Below, piece by piece: positions 34,742 through 42,542 of a stretch of DNA of 64,000 bases. Location of the stretch: assembly GCF_900103985.1 (NCBI RefSeq), contig NZ_FNIE01000012.1, forward strand, positions 124,001 through 188,000. The letters are read 5' to 3'. The notes beneath the pieces were generated by a model. The model had not been told where the DNA came from. It was given only the letters and a program-made list of their open reading frames with translations, and did not search any database. This DNA comes from Actinacidiphila guanduensis (GTDB lineage: Bacteria > Actinomycetota > Actinomycetes > Streptomycetales > Streptomycetaceae). Numbering within the stretch: position 1 is the stretch's first letter; every line of letters begins with the position of its first letter. Made by a program: the position numbers and the translations under genes.

Positions 34742-37700
34742 CGGTCTCGCCGCTCCAGGACGATGACGTCATCGAGTCGGTGGATCCCGCTGTCGTGTAC
34801 GGGGGGCCGCAGCCGGAGCCGGTGGTGGTGCGCGAGGGTCCGGCCTGGGATCCCGCGGTACGGGAGGCGGCTCCCGGCGCCGACAGCCAGGAGGCGACCG
34901 CCGCGGCGACGGAGACCGCCGGCCCCCCGACCGCCGCGGCGACGGAGACCGCCGGCCCCCCGACCGCCGCCGCGAACGAGGCTGCCAGTGGCTCGACTGT
35001 CCCCGCGACCGGAACTCCCGCCGGCGCGACCGCCGCCGCGCCCGGCCTCCTCGCGGTGTACGGGCAGTACGACCCCGAGCACGCGATCGCCGTCGTCGAC
35101 GGGGAGCCGCTGGACGCCGAGGGCACTGCGCAGTGGATCCGCGAGAACACCTCGTGGCAGGCCGGGCAACCGGTCGCGCTGCTCATGCCCGCGGTGGCGA
35201 GCCCGCGGCCGGAGAAGGACACGGTGTTCGCCGAACAGGTGGCGGACCTGCTCGGAGCGCCGGTCGTCGCGTCCCGTGGCGCACTCGAGGACGCCGCCGC
35301 GTGGACGGCCATCGCACCGGAGGAACAGCCGCCCGAGCAGGAAGCGGAGGAGCAGGACCCGGCGCGGGGGGAGATCCTGCCGGAGCCGTCACCGCATCAG
35401 GCGCCCTGGTACATGGAGCGGGGGGCGCTCGGCGCGGCGGCCATCGTCACGGTCCACCCCTGGGCGGACCCGGCCGCCCTCGACCTGGCGGCCCGGCAGG
35501 CCGCCCGTGCGGCGCTCCGGCCGGAGGACGGTCCGGCCCTGCGCACCGGCCTCCGGGACGCGCTCAAGGACGTGCTCGCCACCAAGTCCAAGGAGACCTG
35601 GCAGCAACTGCTCAACCGCGGCAGGACGCTGGTGCTGGACGGCAGGCTGGTGTGGCTGCGCCCGGTGCCGGCCGCCCTCGTGCCCGCCGTGCAGCCGGAG
35701 GAGGGCGACGTCGAGGTCTTCGGGGCGGGCTACGCCACCACCACCACGAGCCTCCAGCGCGAGCACGAGGTCGAGAAGGGCATCGACGCGGCCATGCTGT
35801 CGGTGCTCTCCATCGCCTCATCGGTCGCGAGCGCGTTCCTGCCCGTCGTGCCGAGACTGACCGCGAGCGTTGCCAACACCCGCTCGTCCGGGTGGAAGCG
35901 CACCGTCGTCGTCGGCCGCAAGCTCGAAGCGAAGAAGCAGACCCGCTTCGACGGCGGGGTACGCGTCCTGGTGTTCGTCGACGGCGTGGAGCGGGGGGAC
36001 GTGCCGGTGTCCCCCGGCCGCCTCGCCCTCGACGTACCGAGCGACCTGGCGAACGCGGACGCGCCGCGCCCGGATGCCGAGGTGGCGTTCGCCGGCGGCG
36101 GCTCCCGCAGGCGCCGGCCCGGCGCCGCCCGCGAGGTGCTCAACGCCATCGACCTGATCCCCGTCGCCGCCTCGCTGCAACGGCGGCTGCTCGGCGCCGG
36201 GCTGCCCGCCCCCGCGGTCCTGGCCGCCGTGGACAAGGTGCACGACCTCCTCAACGAGCAGACGGTGCTCGACCGCAGCCGGCCCTTCGGCGGCAACGGC
36301 ATCGTCACCGAGAAGGTGTCCGTCCCGGCGGGACGGAACGCCGCCGGGCTGCCGCGGTCGTTCGAAGCCCACTTCGTGATCCGCGGATCGATCGAGCGGC
36401 TTCAGTACCTGGGCGACGTCACCGCGAAGATCCGTGAGGACTCGGGCAGCACCCTCCACATCACACAGGGCCGGCACAGCACCAGCAAGGCGGCGATCGG
36501 CGCCGGCTTCGACCTGACCGGGCTGCACAACCCGGAGGATCACTCCAAGGCATCCTCACGTGCTCCCATGCTCACCGTCACCCTCGGCGACGCGCGCGAC
36601 ACCGGCCACCGGCTCGTCGAGCAGTCCGGCGGGCAGACGGTGCTCAAACAGAAGGGCCTGCTGAGCCGCTACCTGGCGGACCAGGCGGTCACCGTGGAGA
36701 TCCGCTCCACCACGCACACGGTGGAACCGGTGCGGGAGGAGGTCGACAGCGAGGTCGCCGTACCGCGCTCGGACGCGCCCGACTTCGAGCGGCGGCTGCT
36801 CGGCGCGGTCCGCACGCCGGCGCTGCGCGCGGCCGGCCAGTCCGACGACGGGCCGGTGAGCGCGCAGCCGCACGTGCGGGCGCTGCTGCGTGAGGCCGCG
36901 CTCCCGCTGCCCGCCTCGGCCTACCGGCGGCCCGCCCGGCTCGACCTCCCGCTGCCGGCCCCACACCCCCGCGAGCCCCTGGCGCCGGCCACCCGGCGCG
37001 GCCTCGGCTTCGGCCGGCTGATCGCGCTGCCGGGCGCGGAACTCGTCCACGACCAGTTGCGCGCCAAGCTCGTGGAGCTGGACGCGGCGCGCACCGGAGG
37101 CCGGGGCGCCGACTGGTCGCAGGCCGACCTGGATCTCGTCAACTGGTACGGCAGGCCCACGCTGGAGACCGACCTGGCGGCGCTGATGTACGGCATCGAC
37201 CACACCGTGACCGTCGGCGGGCGGGACTACCAGCTCTTCGCGCAGGCCCATGTGCGCGAGCGGATCGGTGACGAACCCGAGAGCTACCCGATGACCGTCG
37301 ACGTCCGCGGCCTGTACAGCGCCCAGGTGTCGGGGCACCGCGGCGGGAAGTGGGAGACGAAGGCCGGTGCGGGCGCGTCGCTGCAGCGCCCGCTGGGCAA
37401 GGTGGTCCGCTTCCAGTTCTTCTCCCTTCGCGGCGAGGGGAGTTACGAGCAGGACCACGGCCACGACCTCGGCGGCACGGTGAAGTCAGGCTGGCGGGCG
37501 AGGACGCGGGGGGACGTCGACGAGCACGTCTACGAGGTCGTCTACGAACTCGCGGTGCGGCCGGCCGGCGGCCCCACCGAGCGCTGGTGGATCGACCGGC
37601 CGGATCCCGCCCCCGCGGAGGCCTGGTGGGTCCCGCGGCCGGGCGACACCGTCGCCCGCGTCGTCGTCCCGCACGAGCACGTCCCGGCCGAGCCGATCGA

Positions 37701-40311
37701 CCGGCAGACCCTCGAACTGGCCGGCCGCACCGAGGAACTCCTCTTCTGGCCGGACGACGACGTCGTCGACTTCGGTGTCGGCGGCGCCTCGGGGGTCACC
37801 CCCGCCTTCTTCGCCCTGCCCGAACTGCCCCGGATGGCGGCCGAGATGTATGCGCGGGCGAACGGCCTGCCCGCCCGGTGGGCCGAGGACCGCTTCAACT
37901 GGCCCGACGCCCTCAAGGACATGGGAACTCCCTCCGCACTCGCCGATCACTTCGACACCGAGGCCGGCACCGGCCGGGTGATCGATCTGCCGACGGGTGT
38001 CGACGGCAGGAAGCAGGCCTTCCGGCTCCGGCTGCGCGGCTACCGGCCCCGCCCCCTCAGCCCCGCCGAGTCCGCCGAGTTGGAGCACTACGCCCAGGGC
38101 GGCGTGGACCACAAGCGCCACCGGGGACACGGATGGGGCGCCGGCCCGGAGGCGGCCGCCGGACCGCTGATCCACGTCGGGCACGGACTGCTCAGCCGCT
38201 CCGGCGGCGACCAGGAGAAGTCCGGCGCCGGCGAGGAGGGCGAGCAGCACGAGAAGCCGTTCATGAGCGTGGGAGCTCACTTCCAGGCCAAGGCCGACTG
38301 GGCGTGGAAGCGGCAGAAGGCGCTGGAACAGACCGGAGTGTCCGTCTCCCGGGCGGTGTACGGCGGTACCCAGTACGGCTTCCGGATGGACCCGGTGTTC
38401 GAGGTGACCCTGCTGCGCTGGAAGGGCAGCAGTCTTACGTCGACCAGCCGCTACCTGCGGGTCGGGCACGGGCTCGACACGCTCGTGCCCGAACGGCTGG
38501 TCCATGACCTGGGGCTGGCAGCACTGGCAGGGCTCGCACCGCTGGAGACGCCGTCGCCGCGTGTGCCGCGCCACGTCCACCCCGCCCTGCTGCCCGGCAC
38601 CGGATACCCCGAGCGGCTGCGCGGCGGCGACGTGCTGGACTGGATCAAGACGACGCTGCGCCACCACGGAGTCCTGCGGACCGAGAAGAAGGACGGCGTC
38701 GAGCGGGCGAACCTGCCGCTGCACGAGCTGGAGGCGTCCTTCGGCAACGAGGCGCTGCGCGCCCAGTACACGATGCTGCTGAGCGACGCCGGCGTGGTGC
38801 GATGGCTGCCGCTGCCGCTGCCGGGGGCGTTCGGGTCCACCCGCTACCTCGGCATCAAGGTCACCGCACAGGTCCTGCCCCACACCTCCGACCGTCCGCG
38901 ACCCGAGGTGAAGCTGACCCTGCGGGCCCACGGGCAGGACGTGCCGTCCCGCACGAAGTCCCGGGAGACCCGCTACGGCGGGGGCGTCGAGGGCCATGTC
39001 CAGGGCGGCAAGGACACCGGGCTCGGGGGCCTGGAAGGCGGCGCCGGTTACCGGCACGCCACCGAGCGCTCGGCCGAGGACGCCGAGAAGGTCCAGAAGA
39101 TCTTCCGCGTCAACCCCGACGAGTCGCACGAGTTCGAGCATCCGCTGGTCTTCACCGTGCACCTGGCGGTCAGCACCGAACTGCCCGAGGCGGTCGCCGT
39201 CGCACTGCGAACCACCCGGGCCGGTCTGCTGCACGGCGCCGACCTCCTGCGGTACGGCAGGGAGATGGCCGATCTCTGGTACCAGGCGCGGCCGCTCGCC
39301 CGGTCGGACGAGGCGCGCATGGCCGGCGCGCTCCGGGTCCTCGTGCCCGCCCACCTGGTCCAGGAAGGGCCGGCCCCCCGCCTCGAACCGGTCCACGGCA
39401 CCGGCGCGGCCTGGCACCTGGCCCCGATCACCCCGGACCTGTCCTCCCCGGACCGCAACCGGACGCCCACCACCCCGCGGGAGAAGCTGGCGCACGCGCT
39501 GCACCCGTTCGCCTTCCCCGGCGCGGCCGCGGTGCACCGGTGGGCGGCGCTGGCCGCCGCGCCGTTCAGGCCGCCGGCCGACCTGTCGGCGGACGGCGCC
39601 TGGCGGATACCGGGCCTGGACTTCAGCACGGTGCGCGGCCTGCGCTACCAGAACTTCACCAGCGCCGCGATGCTGCTCCCCAACATCCTGGAGCTGCTCG
39701 CCCACGTGTACGAGGCGCCGGTCGGACGCGACGACGTGGTCACCCGCGGCACCGGCAAGGGCAACCTCCGAGCCGGCGACCGTACCGCCCTGGTGGGCAT
39801 GAACATCCGCAGGGCGGAGGTGATCGGGCCGAAGGACGGCGCGGTGTTCAAGGCGCGGCGGTACGTCCAGATGGACGAGGAGACCGTCGACACGGTCAAG
39901 AACAGCGGCGGCTTCTTCTACTCCCTCGGTCCGCAGGCCGCCGGCGGCGAGCCCGGGGAGGAAGCCTTCCTCGCCATGCTGCCGGCCGAGGTTTCGTTCG
40001 ACGACTCCACCGAGTACGAAGGACGCCGCGACGGGATCGAGATGGACAATCGGATCGAGACCCGCCGGTTCCGCTACTACAGTTTCGACCTGGAACTGCA
40101 GTTCCAGGGCCCGCGCGGCATCCTGCGGGTCCAGGCCCCGGGCGGCCTCTACGGCATGCTCCCGGTGCAGAAGGAGCCCGACGCGACCGGCACGTACCAC
40201 CTGGCCGACGGCCTGGAGGAGGCCCTGCCGGACATCTTCGGCCGGGCGGTGACCGAACCACCGGTCTCGGCACGGCGCGAGGTGACGCGGCCGAGCCCGG
40301 CCGACGCGTGA
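34738..40311 (+). CDS. continuation of the giant protein in a shifted frame, module B (up to 1,857 aa)
   Basis: This frame carries the rest of the ancestral giant protein. If translated separately, the best start is the GTG at 34,738, which overlaps the upstream TGA as GTGA; no good ribosome site precedes it. A linker with VREGPAWDPAV (also found before lonely-Cys module 1 near 22,640) is followed by the structural unit at 35,040-35,330. The large module B then runs from APWYMERGALGAAA (35,400) to about 40,245 and is homologous to module A. It contains a hydrophobic stretch (AMLSVLSIASSVASAFLPVV, near 35,790) that could cross a membrane. No catalytic motif is recognised. Whether it is made as a coupled second protein, only in frameshifted form, or is a pseudogene tail is not decidable from sequence. 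Confidence 0.7.
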   Translation: MTVSPLQDDDVIESVDPAVVYGGPQPEPVVVREGPAWDPAVREAAPGADSQEATAAATETAGPPTAAATETAGPPTAAANEAASGSTVPATGTPAGATAAAPGLLAVYGQYDPEHAIAVVDGEPLDAEGTAQWIRENTSWQAGQPVALLMPAVASPRPEKDTVFAEQVADLLGAPVVASRGALEDAAAWTAIAPEEQPPEQEAEEQDPARGEILPEPSPHQAPWYMERGALGAAAIVTVHPWADPAALDLAARQAARAALRPEDGPALRTGLRDALKDVLATKSKETWQQLLNRGRTLVLDGRLVWLRPVPAALVPAVQPEEGDVEVFGAGYATTTTSLQREHEVEKGIDAAMLSVLSIASSVASAFLPVVPRLTASVANTRSSGWKRTVVVGRKLEAKKQTRFDGGVRVLVFVDGVERGDVPVSPGRLALDVPSDLANADAPRPDAEVAFAGGGSRRRRPGAAREVLNAIDLIPVAASLQRRLLGAGLPAPAVLAAVDKVHDLLNEQTVLDRSRPFGGNGIVTEKVSVPAGRNAAGLPRSFEAHFVIRGSIERLQYLGDVTAKIREDSGSTLHITQGRHSTSKAAIGAGFDLTGLHNPEDHSKASSRAPMLTVTLGDARDTGHRLVEQSGGQTVLKQKGLLSRYLADQAVTVEIRSTTHTVEPVREEVDSEVAVPRSDAPDFERRLLGAVRTPALRAAGQSDDGPVSAQPHVRALLREAALPLPASAYRRPARLDLPLPAPHPREPLAPATRRGLGFGRLIALPGAELVHDQLRAKLVELDAARTGGRGADWSQADLDLVNWYGRPTLETDLAALMYGIDHTVTVGGRDYQLFAQAHVRERIGDEPESYPMTVDVRGLYSAQVSGHRGGKWETKAGAGASLQRPLGKVVRFQFFSLRGEGSYEQDHGHDLGGTVKSGWRARTRGDVDEHVYEVVYELAVRPAGGPTERWWIDRPDPAPAEAWWVPRPGDTVARVVVPHEHVPAEPIDRQTLELAGRTEELLFWPDDDVVDFGVGGASGVTPAFFALPELPRMAAEMYARANGLPARWAEDRFNWPDALKDMGTPSALADHFDTEAGTGRVIDLPTGVDGRKQAFRLRLRGYRPRPLSPAESAELEHYAQGGVDHKRHRGHGWGAGPEAAAGPLIHVGHGLLSRSGGDQEKSGAGEEGEQHEKPFMSVGAHFQAKADWAWKRQKALEQTGVSVSRAVYGGTQYGFRMDPVFEVTLLRWKGSSLTSTSRYLRVGHGLDTLVPERLVHDLGLAALAGLAPLETPSPRVPRHVHPALLPGTGYPERLRGGDVLDWIKTTLRHHGVLRTEKKDGVERANLPLHELEASFGNEALRAQYTMLLSDAGVVRWLPLPLPGAFGSTRYLGIKVTAQVLPHTSDRPRPEVKLTLRAHGQDVPSRTKSRETRYGGGVEGHVQGGKDTGLGGLEGGAGYRHATERSAEDAEKVQKIFRVNPDESHEFEHPLVFTVHLAVSTELPEAVAVALRTTRAGLLHGADLLRYGREMADLWYQARPLARSDEARMAGALRVLVPAHLVQEGPAPRLEPVHGTGAAWHLAPITPDLSSPDRNRTPTTPREKLAHALHPFAFPGAAAVHRWAALAAAPFRPPADLSADGAWRIPGLDFSTVRGLRYQNFTSAAMLLPNILELLAHVYEAPVGRDDVVTRGTGKGNLRAGDRTALVGMNIRRAEVIGPKDGAVFKARRYVQMDEETVDTVKNSGGFFYSLGPQAAGGEPGEEAFLAMLPAEVSFDDSTEYEGRRDGIEMDNRIETRRFRYYSFDLELQFQGPRGILRVQAPGGLYGMLPVQKEPDATGTYHLADGLEEALPDIFGRAVTEPPVSARREVTRPSPADA
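34897..34971 (+). repeat. 33-bp tandem repeat encoding TAAATETAGPP units
   Basis: Two identical 33-bp units (34,897-34,929 and 34,930-34,962) and a partial third encode an 11-residue Ala/Thr/Pro linker repeat. The exact identity points to recent slippage or duplication just downstream of the frameshift. Confidence 0.85.
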
Positions 40312-40374
40312 TGAGTTGATGGCGCCGTGAGGCGCTGGGGCATGGCTTCGGCTCGTACCACCTGGCGGGGCCGG

Positions 40375-40420
40375 ACGGCGGTCCCGCGTGACCGGGGGAG
40401 ACGGGGGAGCGGACCGCCGT
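40375..40420. terminator. inverted repeat after the giant locus, possible terminator
   Basis: ACGGCGGTCC (40,375-40,384) and GGACCGCCGT (40,411-40,420) are perfect 10-bp inverted arms with a 26-nt loop, 64 bp after the stop at 40,311. There is no T-run, which is common for Streptomyces terminators. It could also belong to the tetR control region. Confidence 0.4.
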
Positions 40421-40476
40421 GGGCCTCGGCGACGGTCCGCCACACGCCGGAAGCGGCCGTGGGGGCCGAAGATGGT

Positions 40477-40490
40477 CAACCATCCGGTTG
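40477..40490. promoter_or_regulatory. likely TetR operator (CAACC-N4-GGTTG)
   Basis: CAACC ATCC GGTTG lies 19 bp upstream of the tetR start. It resembles the AACCAACCGGTTGGTT-type palindromes bound by TetR-family repressors next to reductase genes. A related half, AACCAACCGG, is present at 41,175-41,184 directly before the aldo/keto reductase remnant, supporting a shared operator. Autoregulation is inferred. Confidence 0.5.
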
Positions 40491-40508
40491 GATCGTTAAT
40501 CTGGGCGG

Positions 40509-41102
40509 ATGCCGTACGATTCCGCCGCCACCCGTGCCCGCCTGCTCGACGCGGCCTACGCCGAGTTCTCGGCGCGGGGACTCGCGGGCGCTCGCGTGGA
40601 CCGTATCGCGGCCGCCGCGTCGGCCAACAAGCAGGCGATCTACGCGTACTTCGGCTCCAAGGAGGAGCTGTTCGACGCCGTGCTCGTCGACCGGATCGGC
40701 GTCCTCGCCGACACGGTGCCCTACGACCCCGACGACCTCCCGGGCTACGCCGGCGACCTTTTCGACGCGCTGAACGCCGCGCCCGACCTGCTGCGGCTCA
40801 CCCGGTGGCGCAGCCTGGAGCGCGGCGACGTCGCTCCCGACGAGGTCCGGTCCCACCTCGACAAGGCGGTTGCGCTGCGCCGGGTGCTGGACCTGCCCGA
40901 CGACCGCACGGCGGTCGACATCCTGGAGATCGTGGTGGCGATCAGCTCCGCCTGGACCACGGTCCCGCAGGGCCTGCGCGCGATCGGCGGCGAGGACCCG
41001 CAGGAGCGGCAGGCGGCCCACCGCGCGGTGGTGGTCGCGGCCGTCTCGGCGATCTGCCGGGCCATGTCGGGCAAGGAAGCCGCGGCCGGCCCGACGCGGT
41101 AG
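40509..41102 (+). CDS. TetR/AcrR-family transcriptional regulator
   Basis: The product has 197 residues. The N-terminus (TRARLLDAAYAEFSARGLAG, then RVDRIAAAASANKQAIYAYF and GSKEELF) is a textbook TetR helix-turn-helix, about residues 8-55, with the YxYFGSKEELF end. The C-terminal ligand-binding half is all-helical, contains VALRRVLDLPDD and WTTVPQGLRAIGGED, and is followed by a short Ala-rich tail. The ATG at 40,509 is the natural start of the domain. Such repressors commonly control a neighbouring oxidoreductase in response to a small molecule; the adjacent aldo/keto reductase is broken, so the regulator may have lost its local target or control itself through the palindrome at 40,477. Confidence 0.9.
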   Translation: MPYDSAATRARLLDAAYAEFSARGLAGARVDRIAAAASANKQAIYAYFGSKEELFDAVLVDRIGVLADTVPYDPDDLPGYAGDLFDALNAAPDLLRLTRWRSLERGDVAPDEVRSHLDKAVALRRVLDLPDDRTAVDILEIVVAISSAWTTVPQGLRAIGGEDPQERQAAHRAVVVAAVSAICRAMSGKEAAAGPTR

Positions 41103-41184
41103 CGCGGACGACGCGGCATCGTGCGAGTGGTGTGACGCCTCCGGAGGCGCCTTGCGGGGGCCGCGCCGTAAATGAACCAACCGG

Positions 41185-41880
41185 ACGTCCGCCGAGATCC
41201 TCGACCGCTACCTGGACGCGGGCGGCAACTTCGTCGACACCGCCAATCGCTCCATGGACGGCGCTTCCGAGCGCGTCATCGGCGACCACCTCGCCAAGCG
41301 TCACGGCCTGCGCGACCGGCTGGTGATCGCGACCAAGTTCGCCCTGACCATGGACCCGGACGACCCGAACAACGGCGGCACCGGACGCAAGGCGCTCCGC
41401 CGCCACGTCGAGGAGTCGCTGACCCGGCTGCGCAACGACTACCTCGACCTGTACTGGAAGCACAACTGGGACCGGCACACCCGGCTGGAGGAGACCATCT
41501 CCACGCTGGACGACCTGGTCCGCGAGGGCAAGGTGCGCTACGTGGGCCTGTCCGGCACGCCGGCCTGGGCAGTGGCGCGGATGGCCACGCTCGCCGAGTG
41601 GCGCGGCTGGACCCCGATCGCCGCCATCCAGGCCGAGTGCAACTTCCTCGAACGCACCTCGGAGGGTGAACTGTTCGGAGCTGCGCGGGAATTGGGTCTG
41701 GGCGTGATGCCCTGGAGCCCGCTCGCCAACGGGTGCTCAGCGGCAAGTACACGCGGGAGAACCCGAGCCCGGCGGGTTCCGGCCCCGGGATGTTCGTCGG
41801 CCGGCACCTGGGCGAGCGCACTTGGACGCTGCTGGACACGCTCGGAGCACGACGATCAACGGGGTCGCGGCGGCCGGTTG
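41185..41880 (+). pseudogene. aldo/keto reductase remnant (truncated and frameshifted)
   Basis: Translation from about 41,185 gives TSAEILDRYLDAGGNFVDTA, the second strand and helix of an aldo/keto reductase, but the first ~45 residues of the barrel and any start codon are missing. The position usually held by the catalytic Tyr (DTANxY) is Ser here (DTANRS); Asp, the Lys in IATKF and the His in KHNWDRHT are kept. After WSPLAN (about 41,725) one G is missing from the expected GGGGTG, and homology continues in another frame as LSGKYTRENPSPAGSGPG to about LLDTL (41,840). The last ~90 residues of the family are absent. A short start at 41,254 would not give a whole barrel. It is almost certainly non-functional. 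Confidence 0.85.
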
Positions 41881-41900
41881 AGCGGGTGAGCGGGGCGCGT

Positions 41901-41918
41901 CTCCACCCAGGGGTGGAG
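41901..41918. terminator. perfect hairpin CTCCACCC/GGGTGGAG
   Basis: CTCCACCCAGGGGTGGAG is a perfect 18-bp inverted repeat just after the reductase remnant and before the likely promoter of the next operon. It could end transcription from upstream or serve as an operator. Confidence 0.4.
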
Positions 41919-41938
41919 AGGCGAATTCAACCCCGGGC

Positions 41939-41970
41939 TTGATCACCGGAGCACGGGATTTCCGTAGATT
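41939..41970 (+). promoter_or_regulatory. possible promoter for the DUF1453-kinase-regulator operon
   Basis: TTGATC (41,939-41,944) and TAGATT (41,965-41,970) resemble -35 and -10 boxes, with a 20-bp spacer that is longer than ideal. They lie about 95 bp upstream of the start at 42,063. Confidence 0.3.
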
Positions 41971-42062
41971 CGGGGATGTGGGCGGTGCCGGGCGAGCGGG
42001 TCGGCGCGGGGCCGGCCGACAACCCCTTGTCCACGCAGTGTCGCGCTTCGGAGGCGTTCGTC

Positions 42063-42542
42063 ATGTCCGGTCCGGTCAATGCCCTGGTGATCGCCGCGGT
42101 CATCGGTGTGGTGATCGCCCGCCAGGTCCGGCCCAGGGCGGTGCGCGGAGGCCGCTGGTGGCTGATCCCGGCCGTCCTCGTCGTGCTGGCGATACGGGAC
42201 GGCGGGAGCCTGATCGACACGCACCACAAGGACGCGTCGGTGGCGCTGCTGGCGGCCGAGCTGGTCGTGGGCACCGCCATGGGGCTGGTCTGGGCGGCCA
42301 CCACGCGGATGTGGACCGGTGACGACGGCCGGGCCATGGTGCAGGGCACCCGGACGACCGTGGTGGTGTGGGTGGCCGGCATCGCGATACGGGCGGCCCT
42401 GTACGCGGTCGCCGCCGCGGTGGGTGTCCACCAGAGTTCGGCCTCGGTGATGCTGGCGGTCGCCCTCACGCTGCTGATACGCGGCGGCGTGCTGGTCTGG
42501 CGGGCCCAGGGCCTCCAGCCGTCGTACCGTACGGTCTCATGA
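42063..42542 (+). CDS. DUF1453/CcdC-like integral membrane protein
   Basis: This 159-residue protein is almost entirely hydrophobic, with about five membrane segments (near residues 6-22, 35-50, 59-78, 95-117, 125-146). It has the pattern of DUF1453 (CcdC-like) proteins that often sit next to two-component systems in Streptomyces. The ATG at 42,063 was preferred because GGAGG at 42,050-42,054 lies eight bases upstream; the earlier ATG at 41,976 would add a non-hydrophobic, poorly supported leader. Its stop overlaps the kinase start as ATGA, so the two are translationally coupled, and the protein may help the kinase sense the membrane. That link is inference. Confidence 0.7.
   Translation: MSGPVNALVIAAVIGVVIARQVRPRAVRGGRWWLIPAVLVVLAIRDGGSLIDTHHKDASVALLAAELVVGTAMGLVWAATTRMWTGDDGRAMVQGTRTTVVVWVAGIAIRAALYAVAAAVGVHQSSASVMLAVALTLLIRGGVLVWRAQGLQPSYRTVS

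Noticed and set aside
34640..34665. Programmed -1 ribosomal frameshift joining the two giant frames
   Set aside because: No slippery heptamer with a downstream structure is evident, and a simple one-base deletion relative to copy 3 explains the shift. It is not fully excluded.
2294..34714. Very long open frames on the minus strand across the giant gene (for example 2,294-4,975, 14,705-18,412, 19,976-23,443, 30,617-34,714)
   Set aside because: They are antisense shadows caused by extreme GC at third positions; their products are Arg/Gly/Pro/Val-rich with no domain, and the plus strand encodes clear motifs in the same DNA.
41254..41889. Functional aldo/keto reductase starting at ATG 41,254
   Set aside because: It would lack the first beta-alpha units of the barrel and switches to out-of-frame sequence after WSPLAN.
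41976..42062. N-terminal extension of the DUF1453-like protein from ATG 41,976
   Set aside because: The extension is polar and low-complexity, while ATG 42,063 has a good GGAGG site and begins at the first membrane helix.
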